NCBI GenBank assembly: GCA_034231615.1
Contig: CM067314.1
Coordinates: 6,145,001-6,209,000, forward strand
Direction: 5' to 3'
From: Meghimatium bilineatum
Lineage: Eukaryota; Mollusca; Gastropoda; Stylommatophora; Philomycidae
DNA: 64,000 bases
The first letter of the stretch is position 1; each line of letters starts with the position of its first letter. Both the position numbers and the translations under genes were made by a program. This document shows positions 43,519 to 54,200 of this stretch, in pieces. The notes beneath the pieces were generated by a model. That model was not told the DNA's origin, made no database searches, and worked only from the letters and a program-made list of their open reading frames with translations.

Positions 43519-44244
43519 ACAAGAAATAGTTGAAGGTATTCAAGAGATAGTTGAAGGTATTCAAGAGATAATTGAAGGTATTCAAGAAATAGTTGAAGGT
43601 ATTCAAGAAATAGTTGAAGGTATTCAAGAAATAGTTGAAGGTATTCAAGAAATAGTTGAAGGTATTCAAGAAATAGTTGAAGGTATTCAAGAGATAGTTG
43701 AAGGTATTCAAGAAATAGTTGAAGGTATTCAAGAGATAGTTGAAGGTATTCAAGAAATAGTTGAAGGTATTCAAGAGATAGTTGAAGGTATTCAAGAAAT
43801 AGTTGAAGGTATTCAAGAGATAATTGAAGGTATTCAAGAAATAGTTGAAGGTATTCAAGAAATAGTTGAAGGTATTCAAGAAATAGTTGAAGGTATTCAA
43901 GAAATAGTTGAAGGTATTCAAGAGATAGTTGAAGGTATTCAAGAAATAGTTGAAGGTATTCAAGAAATAGTTGAAGGTATTCAAGAGATAGTTGAAGGTA
44001 TTCAAGAAATAGTTGAAGGTATTCAAGAGATAGTTGAAGGTATTCAAGAGATAATTGAAGGTATTCAATAAATAGTTGAAGGTATTCAAGAGATAGTTGA
44101 AGGTATTCAAGAGATAGTTGAAGGTATTCAAGAGATAGTTGAAGGTATTCAAGAGATAGTTGAAGGTATTCAAGAGATAGTTGAAGGTATTCAAGAGATA
44201 GTTGAAGGTATTCAAGAGATAGTTGAAGGTATTCAAGAGATAAC
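43519..44244. repeat. minisatellite, 21-bp unit, about 34 copies
   Basis: Unit GAAATAGTTGAAGGTATTCA plus A. Copies differ mainly at one base (GAAATAG / GAGATAG) and at GTTGAA / ATTGAA. The 7-codon period gives a heptad IQEIVEG on the plus strand for 198 codons until TAA at 44069-44071; I judge this non-coding. Confidence 0.99.
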
Positions 44245-44324
44245 ACTGGACACGTTGCATTGGTCAAACGAGTTGACACTCAGTATGTATATTACAGCTA
44301 ACGGTGAATGTTGACCTGTCAAGA

Positions 44325-44410
44325 GATATAAAGCTGTTGGCATTGTGCCCTAGAGGTAGAAGGTTCCCTGTGGTGGATTTGTTCTGAGATTCCTGAGGAT
44401 TATCACTTGA
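44325..44410 (+). mobile_element. fragment of tRNA-derived SINE, family 1
   Basis: AAGCTGTTGGCATTGTGCCC, TAGAGGTAGAAGGTTCC and GAGGATTATCACTTGAGCT align to 1585-1690 of the complete copy. Confidence 0.6.
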
Positions 44411-44490
44411 GCTACGTCACGATAACACAAAATTGTATACACAGAAAACTTGAATGAAGGTCAATACGAGTGTATTTTACCAAAAACAGT

Positions 44491-44580
44491 GTGTAATCTA
44501 TCAAAACTGTGTGTATTCTATCAACCCTGAGTGTATTCTATCAAACCTGCGTGTATTCTATGAAACCTGAGTGTATTCTG
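44491..44580. repeat. short minisatellite, about 20-bp unit, 4-5 copies
   Basis: GTGTATTCTATCAAACCTGA-type units. Confidence 0.93.
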
Positions 44581-44631
44581 TACAAAATAAAGAAAATATG
44601 TATAAGATAACATAGGTATACTCCTGTATGT

Positions 44632-45076
44632 ACCATGTTCATAGACTAGCTTCTCCCCCCACAATGTTCATAGACTAGCTTCTCCCTACCCAATGTTCAT
44701 AGACTAGCTTCTCCCCCCACAATGTTCATAGACTAGCTTCTCCCTACCCAATGTTCATAGACTAGCTTCTCCCTACCCAATGTTCATAGACTAGCTTCTC
44801 CCCCCACAATGTTCATAGACTAGCTTCTCCCTACCCAATGTTCATAGACTAGCTTCTCCCCCCCACAATGTTCATAGACTAGCTTCTCCCCCCACAATGT
44901 TCATAGACTAGCTTCTCCCTACCCAATGTTCATAGACTAGCTTCTCCCCCCCACAATGTTCATACACTAGCTTCTCCCCACACAATGTTCATACATTAGC
45001 TTCTCCCCCCACAATGTTCATACACTAGCTTCTCCCCCCACAATGTTCATACACTAGCTTCTCCCCCCACAATGTC
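44632..45076. repeat. minisatellite, 29-bp unit, about 15 copies
   Basis: Unit AATGTTCATAGACTAGCTTC plus TCCCTACCC or TCCCCCCAC. The two end types are interspersed irregularly; the last copies have CATACACTAG. Confidence 0.98.
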
Positions 45077-45267
45077 TTTATAGTTACACCAGACATCAGC
45101 TATATTATATATGTTAACATATATTACAACATATAATAGGTACATGATATGGCATATATTTAAACATTTAACATTACTTCAAAAAAATGGCTTTGTTTGG
45201 TTTGTATTGCGCATGTCCGTACTTTCATTTATAAAACAGCTTGACAAATGACAAGAATGATTAATGA

Positions 45268-45409
45268 TTAACTCTTCATGTCCACTGAGCCGCTAATATC
45301 TACATTTTGGAGACCCACTATGCCGAAAAGCCGCTCAAATCCACATTTTAATATGAATTTACTATCATGTTCGGCATAGCAGGAAAACCGTACGGAGACA
45401 AATAGTTAA
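45268..45409. mobile_element. short TTAA-flanked MITE
   Basis: TTAACTCTTCATGTCCACTG at the left; right end GTACGGAGACAAATAGTTAA. Inner TATGCCGAA occurs in inverted orientation as TTCGGCATA. The left half recurs at 63827-63930. Confidence 0.75.
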
Positions 45410-45454
45410 GTTGAACTAGAAGACCAATCATAAATAATATTCTATAGATTAAGT

Positions 45455-46335
45455 CACATATATCTCAGTCATATATAACTCAATCACATATAACTCAATC
45501 ACATATAACTCAATCACATATAACTCAATCACATATAACTCAATCACATATAACTCAATCACATATAACTCAATCACATATAACAACTCAGTCATATATA
45601 GCTTTATCACATATAACTCAGTCACGTATAACTCAATCACATATAACACCTGTCATATATAACTCAATCACATATAACTCAATCACATATAACTCAATCA
45701 CATATAACTCAATCACATATAACTCAATCACATATAACTCAATCACATATAACTCAATCACATATAACTCAATCACATATAACTCAATCACATATAACTC
45801 AATCACATATAACACCTGTCATATATAACTCAATCACATATAACTCAGTCACATATAACTCAATCATATATAACTCAATCACATATAACTCAGTCATATA
45901 TAACTCAATCACATATAACTCAGTCATATATAACTCAATCACATATAACTCAGTCATATATAACTCAATCACATATAACTCAGTCATATATAACTCAATC
46001 ACATATAACACCTGTCATATATAACTCAATCACATATAACACCTGTCATATATAACTCAATCACATATAACTCAGTCATATATAACTCAATCACATATAA
46101 CTCAGTCATATATAACTCAATCACATATAACACCTGTCATATATAACTCAATCACATATAACTCAATCACATATAACTCAATCACATATAACAACTCAGT
46201 CACATATAACTCAATCACATATAACTCAATCACATATAACTCAATCACATATAACTCAATCACATATAACTCAATCACATATAACAACTCAGTCATATAT
46301 AGCTTTATCACATATAACTCAGTCATATATAACAA
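45455..46335. repeat. minisatellite, 15-bp unit, about 58 copies
   Basis: Unit CACATATAACTCAAT with TCATATATAACTCAG variants; every few hundred bp a CACATATAACACCTGT unit interrupts, giving a higher-order pattern. The largest array in the window. Confidence 0.99.
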
Positions 46336-46369
46336 ACAATACTCTACAGAGACTCAGCCTTATACAAGC

Positions 46370-47695
46370 GGTGTTCAAATGAAATCTGCCTGTGCTGCGT
46401 CGTCTATGCCATCACGCAAGGAGCGTAGAGATGTTATCATTGATTAAGTACACAAGGATGAAAAAATAGTCACATGGTCATTCTTAGTGTATTATTTATT
46501 CATGGAATGCTTAGTGTCCTGTGCAGGTAGCTGACAACATGGCAAGCAGGATAATGAGTCCATCCAAATTTGACCAACGAGCAGTGATTTAGTTTCTTAC
46601 AGCTGAAGGATGTCAACCAACACACATTTATCAAATAATGCAGGCCGTGCATGGTCAAAAATGTGCTTTAAAGACAACAGTGAAGGATTGGGCAAGAGTG
46701 TTTCAGGAAGAGTGACAGGTAAAAAATGATCGTTCACGGACAAGTCAGGCACTTGAGACAGAAGACCCAACTTTTGTGACATGCGGGCGAGTATTTTCCT
46801 GACAGAAGTAGCCATCACCAAGATGAATGCAGTAATACATATTAACAATCACTGAAGTTTGCTTAGAAGAAACTGAAGTGTGCATTTGGTAGCTAATGAA
46901 TTCTTTGTGTCATTAGGAGCAGTTGACATGATTGTTTAGAAGAAACTGAAGTATCAGAAGATGAGCTCTCAGTGGGTACCACCATTATTGACTGGACTGG
47001 ACATCATAAGACATAATGAATGGGGTTAAGTGTGAACCATCTTTAGCATTAGCAAGAGGAGCGTAATGCATTTCTGTCGCAAATAGAGGCAAGCTATGAA
47101 TTGTGGTGCCATCACTTTGAGCCATGCAGCAAAGCAGCCAGCATGCAATGGAAACATCCTGTACAACCAGACAGCACATAATTCAAATCACAAATTTCTG
47201 TTGGAAATGTTATGCTGACTACCGTTTTTACCAAAGTGGCACTGTATGCAGTCGGACGGTGTCATTCAGTCGCACAACAATGCTCGCCCGCATGTCACGA
47301 AGGTTGGGTCTTCTGTCACAACAACACGTGTCTCACCAGACCACGGAAAATCATTTGTTACCTGTCGCCCTTCCCGAAACATTCTTACACAATCAATCCC
47401 AGTTGTTTTCCAATCACATTTTTCTTTCAACCATACACTGAATGCATTCTTTCATAAATGTTAGTTGGTGGACATCCTTCGACTTTAAGAAACTGAATCA
47501 CTGCTCGTCGGCCAAATTTAGACAGGTTCATTATCACACCGGCCATGTTGTCGACTGCCTACGCAGGACACTAAGCATACACAGAGAGTGGCACCATTTT
47601 TCATCACTGGTACTTATTACATCATAGATAACATCTTCATGCTCCGTGCTGGCTTAGGTGATGCAGAACAGACTGATTTCATTTCAGCATCCCTC
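46370..47695. pseudogene. mariner remnant flanked by head-to-head 5' halves (long inverted repeat)
   Basis: Left arm (46370-46800, plus): MSPSKFDQRAV, FLTAEGCQPTHIYQIMQAVH, TTVKDWARVFQEE, the mariner HTH region. The middle (46940-47230) continues with SSQWVPPLLTGLD and ELWCHHFEPCSKAASMQWKH (the GDETW Asp is lost). The right arm (47272-47695) is the same 5' region on the minus strand: MNLSKFGRRAVIQFLKVEGC and RMSRRLGLLSQ read backwards. Outer ends GTGTTCAAATGAAATCTG and its diverged complement match. Both arms carry stops. Confidence 0.85.
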
Positions 47696-47770
47696 ACAAA
47701 CAATAGTCTACAGATCCTTCATATAACAAACAATAATCTACAGAGCAAACAATAGTCTACAGAGACTCTT
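47696..47770. repeat. short repeat next to the mariner composite, 3 copies
   Basis: ACAAACAATAGTCTACAGAG-type units at 47696, 47726 and 47747; one related unit (AACAAACAATACTCTACAGA) lies on the other side at 46331. Confidence 0.85.
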
Positions 47771-47927
47771 GTCATATATTAAATAAATGCCATTGACAAA
47801 TGTGTACAAACGAAATTGTGATCTTACAGTCAGCTCAAGGTTGTGAACTCAATGTGAACTCAATGTATAAATGCTTGACCTTAATTATTAGAAGGTAAGA
47901 GACAACAAACAAAAACAATAACAAATG

Positions 47928-48178
47928 AGAATGTTCAGACATGATCACGAGATATGAATGTTCAGACATGATCACGAGATATGAATGTTCAGACATGATA
48001 ACGAGATATGAATGTTCAGACATGATCACGAGATATGAATGTTCAGACATGATCACGAGATATGAATGTTCAGACATGATCACGAGATATGAATGTTCAG
48101 ACATGATCACGAGATATGAATGTTCAGACATGATCACGAGATATGAATGTTCAGACATGATCACGAGATATGAATGTA
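47928..48178. repeat. minisatellite, 27-bp unit, 9 copies
   Basis: Unit GAATGTTCAGACATGATCAC plus GAGATAT, almost invariant (one ATAACG). Confidence 0.98.
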
Positions 48179-48179
48179 T

Positions 48180-48535
48180 ACTATGGAAAATATTAGCAGG
48201 TAAAATTCCAGGAGGGAAATGAAGGGAGACATCGAAATACTGTATTCATTGTACAAGCATGCAGAGACATATGGATGACCTCATCATTAAGTTCCGTGCC
48301 GGCTGGCATTAGCGATCACGGATCTCCACAACTCTCTATCTCATCTCATATCGAGATCATTTTTGCTACACTCGGCCATGCCACAATGTTAAAATAATAT
48401 TTTGTTCACACTGTTGGCCTCCGTCTCTCTTTTCTCTATATATTATATTTTCTGTTGTAACTGTTTCCAACCCCCCCCCCCCAATACTGTGTCATAATAC
48501 AACCAAATAATAAATAGTGCTTCTTTCTGTTATTA
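48180..48535. other. spacer with poly(C)
   Basis: C run at about 48471-48482. No recognised gene. A CCTCATCATTAAGTTCCGTG stretch resembles LINE tail ends ending in CATGATG. Confidence 0.45.
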
Positions 48536-48536
48536 G

Positions 48537-48590
48537 TTTCGTAACGATGTCATCAGAAAATTTGGCCATCGTTTTTTCTCCAACCTGGAG
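48537..48590 (+). pseudogene. inverted fragment of the chimaerin RhoGAP terminal exon
   Basis: 48546-48586 matches the chimaerin terminal exon (minus strand, about 51221-51261) at 38 of 41 bases, on the opposite strand and 2.6 kb away. It reads [13 protein letters not shown] versus [13 protein letters not shown]. Two of three differences are synonymous. A pyrimidine-rich stretch ending in ATTAG lies at its 5' edge. After SPT the frame leaves RhoGAP homology and stops at about 48620, so it is not a complete exon. Confidence 0.75.
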
Positions 48591-48715
48591 CATTGTACAT
48601 GTTGATCTTTTGTCGTAATCGATGATGACCATTCAGCCCAATGGGACGCTGATGATGTCTGCGGTTTGCCCAACTATGACTACGATAATAAGTCCTATGC
48701 GAGTCCATTATAAAA

Positions 48716-48830
48716 AAAGATGATGATGATTATATCGAAAAATGATGATTATATCGAAAAATGATTACACAGGAGAATGATTATTATATAGAAGAATGAT
48801 GATTATATAGAATAATGATGAGATTAATAT
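48716..48830. repeat. degenerate GATGATTATAT repeat
   Basis: Seven loose units of about 14-20 bp containing ATGATGATTATAT. Confidence 0.85.
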
Positions 48831-48954
48831 GGATATCTAAACTAATGAGGTGCTGAGAGAGTCAAATATGGAATGGGGGGGGGGTGGTCAGGTTACTTCC
48901 TATAACAGAAATAGGCACTCTTTATTTGTTTAGTCACATTAGATGCAGGAGGGG

Positions 48955-49105
48955 TTTGGAAACATAGTTCTCAAACTCCTGCAGATCATAAGAATGTAGT
49001 CCGGAGAACGGAATGCTTTCTAATAGTTTACAACTTAGCAGCGATATCTCCATAATTCGGCCTGACACATCCGACTTCATGTTTTCTGGGTTACTTTGAC
49101 TCTGT
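48955..49105 (-). repeat. SINE-B copy
   Basis: GTTCTCAAACTCCTGCAGAT, AGTCCGGAGAACGGAATGC, CAGCGATATCTCCATAATTC and GGCCTGACACATCCGACTTC parallel the LINE-Z 3' UTR read from 8071 to 7905. Confidence 0.8.
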
Positions 49106-49554
49106 GGATGAAACAGCCAACTTGCGACATCAAAATCTCCATAGTGTCTTTTCGCGTCATGCACGACAGGTCACATTTCTGCAATCCCTTGCTTCTCTTG
49201 CAATCACCACCAACAGGCAAATACACGCAGGCAAATATGTTACAAAATTTAATGCAGAAAAGAGAAAGAAGATTTATCTACATCAATCAGACTCTAATGA
49301 CAGACTCTGAGCTCCCTTACGCACAAAAAATGCCAGATAGTTCAGAAATTGAAAAAAAGGATAAAAAAAACCAGAGATCAGGCAATAAATGAATTAGGTC
49401 AATTGTTACAATCCTTACAAATAAAAAATCAAATCAAATACTGGTAAGCTGCAACTGTTAAACATATGACAGTCAATAGAAGACTTCAATGATAAATGCT
49501 GTTTGTTCCCATAAGATTGCATGACAAAACTTGCCAATGATAAAAGACACGATA
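49106..49554. other. interval with unassigned open frames
   Basis: Two overlapping frames of 68 and 98 codons (49096-49392) have no recognised domain, splice signals or codon bias that I can judge. Confidence 0.4.
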
Positions 49555-49700
49555 GGAGATTTACAACTTTATTGTTCTTCAGCTTTCATTCTCAAACTCC
49601 TGCAGATTAGCAGGATGAAGTCCAAAGAACAGAATTCTTTGTGCAATCATGGTTTAAAGATTTGCTGCTATATAAGTGCCTTTTGTCCTGACACATCCAA
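49555..49700 (-). repeat. SINE-B copy
   Basis: TTCTTCAGCTTTCATTCTCA, AACTCCTGCAGATTAGCAGG, TGAAGTCCAAAGAACAGAAT and GTCCTGACACATCC; starts with a (TTC)-type end. Confidence 0.8.
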
Positions 49701-49714
49701 CGGCAGCATGGCCT

Positions 49715-50270
49715 CTGTCACTGACTTTACCCTGGGTTAATGTATACATCTCACAGCACCATGCATGACTGACTTCACCCTCGGTTAATACATATGGTAT
49801 TTCTTACGGCACCATGCATGAATGACTACACCCTGGGTTAATACATTCCTCTAATAGCACCAAGCATGAACCTCTCACAGCACCATGCATGACTGACTTC
49901 ACCCTGGGTTAATACATATGAAACTTCTTACAGTATAATGCATGACTAACATCACCATGGGTTAATACATACCTCCCACAGCATCACGAATGACTGAATT
50001 CACCCTGGGTTAATACATACCTCCCACAGCATCACGAATGACTGACTTCACCCTGGGTAACACATACCTCTCACAGCATCACGAATGACTGACTTCACTC
50101 TGGGTTAATACATACCTCCCACAGCATCACGAATGACTGACTTCACCCTGGGTTAATACATACCTCCTACAGCATCACAAATGACTGACTTCACCCTGGG
50201 TTAACATACCTCAGACGGCATCACAAATGACTGACTTCACCCTGGGTTAACATACCTCAGACGGCATTCC
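49715..50270. repeat. minisatellite, about 50-bp unit, 11 copies
   Basis: Units contain GACTGACTTCACCCTGGGTT and AATACATACCTCCCACAGCA; early copies are diverged, later ones nearly identical, as expected for growth from the right end. Confidence 0.97.
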
Positions 50271-50690
50271 GGGTGAATAAACCCTCATTTGAAGGACATA
50301 TAATACAACAGCAGCAAATTGTTAACATAAATTTTACAAATAATTGAGACACGAGGCTTCAATAAATAAACTTCACACAAGACAAAACACTGCACTACGT
50401 ATAGACTAAACCTTGTTACATTCAAACATACAGGTAGGACTAGGGGCACAGTAACCTCATGTACATCTCACAACTACTGAAAACAGCTTTGTGAAGGGTG
50501 CTCCACATGATTTGTTTGAATATAATGATATTTCAATGACATGATGATGTTATAATGACATGATGTTTTATGATGTATAATGACAATGTCAAATAGAAGA
50601 ATGAGAAATGTGGACTGTAATTTGTTCAAAATTTATACAGATAGAAAAATATTATTTCTCAATAGCCAATGAATATGAGGCTACATAAAA
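50271..50690. other. interval downstream of chimaerin stop
   Basis: May include chimaerin 3' UTR on the minus strand. No feature assigned. Confidence 0.45.
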
Positions 50691-50863
50691 TTCAATCGTT
50701 CTGTCAGTAGTAGAACATATTCAATCCTTCTGTCAGTAGTAGAACATATTCAATCATTGTGAGTGTAATTAAACATATTCAATCATTCTGTCAGTAGTAG
50801 AACATATTCAATCATTCTGTCAGTAGTAGAACATATGCAATCATTCTGTCAGTAGTAGCACAT
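50690..50863. repeat. minisatellite, about 29-bp unit, 6 copies
   Basis: Unit CAATCATTCTGTCAGTAGTA plus GAACATATT. Confidence 0.95.
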
Positions 50864-51110
50864 ATTTTTTGCTTCTATTCTCCCTACATTGAACGTCTAA
50901 GCTCCACATTATTCAAATAATTATCACACAACTTACATTTTATGTGCGTCAAATACTGTAGTTTTGTATTTATACATACTTACAGTAGTCTGAGTTTTGC
51001 TCAGAATGTATGTCCATGTTTGTTGTTTTTGTCAAGAGTTTAGATGAGAGGGATATAATAAAGGAAGAAAATGGAAGATGGGATGGGAAATTATGAAAAG
51101 TTCAGAAATA

Positions 51111-51288
51111 TCATTTTCCTAACAATTTGATATGGTTGGCAAGAATAACTTCCATAACTTTCTGTTCAAATTTAGCGGCCATAAGACTGGCCATGGGGTC
51201 AGCGTCATCTGATCTCATCAAGGTCGGAGCAAAAACGATGGCCAGATTTTCTGATGACATCATATTTTTAGACTTGTGCTCAACAACT
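51111..51288 (-). CDS. CHN: chimaerin terminal exon: RhoGAP end and stop
   Basis: 178 nt including TGA at 51111-51113. Encodes [34 protein letters not shown] and [16 protein letters not shown]. The Asn of [15 protein letters not shown] is the conserved RhoGAP Asn. Acceptor TTTAAATTCACAG; a 49-bp tandem array begins about 25 bp upstream of it. Confidence 0.94.
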
Positions 51289-54200
51289 CTGTGAATTTAA
51301 ACAATGGTAAATTTGACTCTGTATCAACTAAACAATTAAATAATTCATTCTTTAGCAGCAATCATTCAGATATCAACTAAACAATTAAATAATTCATTCT
51401 TTAGCAGCAATCATTCAGATATCAACTAAACAATTAAATAATTCATTCTTTAGCAGCAATCATTCAGATATCAACTAAACAATTAAATAATTCATTCTTT
51501 AGCAGCAATCATTCAGATATCAACTAAACAATTAAATAATTCATTCTTTAGCAGCAATCATTCAGATATCAGCTAAACAATTAAATAATTCATTCTTTAG
51601 TAGTAATCATTCAGATATCAGCTAAACAATTAAATAATTCATTCTTTAGCAGCAATCATTCAGATATCAACTAAACAATTAAATAATTCATTCTTTAGTA
51701 GCAATCATTCAGATATCAACTAAACAATTAAATAATTCATTCTTTAGTAGCAATCATTCAGATATCAACTAAACAATTAAATAATTCATTCTTTAGTAGC
51801 AATCATTCAGATATCAACTAAACAATTAAATAATTCATTCTTTAGCAGCAATCATTCAGATATCAACTAAACAATTAAATAATTCATTCTTTAGCAGCAA
51901 TCATTCAGATGTCAACTAAACAGTTAAATACTTGACTCTTTAATAGCAATCATTCATATATCAACTAAACAATTAAATACTTGATTCTTTAGTAGCAATC
52001 ATTTAGATACCAATGTATTTATTGATGTATTTATGCTAATAATTATTTTTTTTAATTTGTGAGGGCCATACAAATCAGTTAGCAATAGAACATCCTCTTC
52101 AACAGCTTCTTGACATAGTATAAAAAAGTAAGTACCTCAAGTTTTTCTTATTCATGTCTCAGGTATATTGGGGAATAAAGTCTTAGACCTGTATTTTTTC
52201 ATTGAATAATGACATACCCAAGGATGTCGTGGTCATTATCATGCCCATCGCCTTTCTTAGGAGATCTGGTACTAATTTCCTTAGACTGGGTCGAGCTAAG
52301 AACCATTGGTGATTCACTAGGAAGCCAGTGAGCTAGCCACTGAGCTATCATGGTCACTTGACATAATATAAACTACTTGTATAATTAGAGTAATCACTGC
52401 GTCATCTACTCAAGAATACATCACACAATCTCACACACATCAGTATAAACTACTAGTATAATCAGAGTAATCACTGCATCATCTACTCAAGAATACATCA
52501 CACAATCTCACACACATCAGTATAAACTACTAGTATAATCAGAGTAATCACTGCATCATCTACTCAAGAATACATCACACGATCTCACACATCAGTATAA
52601 ACTACTAGTATAATCAGAGTAATCACTGCATCATCTACTCAAGAATACATCACACAATCTCACACACATCAGTATAAACTACTAGTATAATCAGAGTAAT
52701 CACTGCATCATCTACTCAAGAATACATCACACAATCTCACACACATCAGTATAAACTACTAGTATAATCAGAGTAATCACTGCATCATCTACTCAAGAAT
52801 ACATCACACAATCTCACACATCAGTATAAACTACTAGTATAATCAGAGTAATCACTGCATCATCTACTCAAGAATACTTCACACAATCTCACACATCAGT
52901 ATAAACTACTAGTATAATCAGAGTAATCACTGCATCATCTACTCAAGAATACTTCACACATTCTCACACACATCAGTATAAACTACTAGTATAATCAGAG
53001 TAATCACTGCGTCATCTACTCAAGAATACTTCACACAATCTCACACACATGAGTATTAACTAATTGTATAATCAGGGTCAGAGTAATCGCTGCATCATCT
53101 GTTCAAGAATAGCTCACACAATAACCTACAGTTCAGTCTCACACAATAACCTACAGTTCACAGTCTCACACAATTCCTTAATATGTGCCACACTCCTCCA
53201 AAGCGCAATTTCACACAATCACCCACCTTCCCAGGTGTGCACACATATACTTCAATGTGTGGAAATGTGCTGGAGGAAGAGAAGTGATTGGTTCTTTCAT
53301 CAGTCTCACCTGATCAGCTATGGATGTGTCCTCTTTCTCTAATAAGACATAAATCAAAACATGTACAGTCATTCAATAAACAGAGTGTACAACACAACAA
53401 TCAATGCATGCAGCAAAAGTTAGCCACAAGTTCATGCAAGCACGTAGCAGCATTAAGTTTAGGCTTGGCACAGCTGAAGATAAGATTCTGAGAATGAAAC
53501 AGTGAAATAACATGATCAGTGACGTTAACATTGGTGTCCGAAATATGACGAATATCAGTGGGTCTATACAACAACTGCATAGGCAACACAAGACCATGGT
53601 TTTTCAATCTCGAGGCAACACAAGACCATGGTTTTTCAATCTTGAGGCAACACAAGACCATGGTTTTTCAATCTCGAGGCAACACAAGACCATGGTTTTT
53701 CAATCTCGAGGCAACACAAGACCATGGTTTTTCAATCTCGAGGCAACACAAGACCATGGTTTTTCAATCTCGAGGCAACACAAGACCATGGTTTTTCAAT
53801 CTCGAGGCAACACAAGACCATGGTTTTTCAATCTCGAGGCAAACAAGACCATGGTTTTTCAATCTCAAGGCAACACAAGACTATGGTATTTCAATCTAGA
53901 TTAAAGAGCCATCTGTATCTGCTCATTGTGGTCTGCACAAATGAATACCTGCATGAAACATGAATTTACATTCCTCAGCTTTATATTCCAAAAGCTTTTG
54001 AACTGTCGACCCAACCTGGAGAGACTGTAATCTTCATCCTACCTAATGACCTAAAAATATAGCACGACCAAAAATTTCAATGAAGAATCAGTGGATACTA
54101 GTCTGCCAACAAAAAAATAAGGTACAGGTGCTCCATCTATTCACCTGTCCCTATGGAGCAGTCCTACAGCAAACCTCTTCCATATTTTCCTGACTTTTTA

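Noticed and set aside
43373..44279. 295- and 259-codon minus-strand frames
   Set aside because: Shadows of the 21-bp array.
47928..48178. Possible CRISPR array
   Set aside because: Repeats are head-to-tail with no unique spacers, in a eukaryotic intron-rich context. The same applies to the other arrays.
49096..49392. Overlapping 98- and 68-codon frames as a gene
   Set aside because: No recognisable domain, two frames open at once, next to SINE-B and low-complexity sequence.
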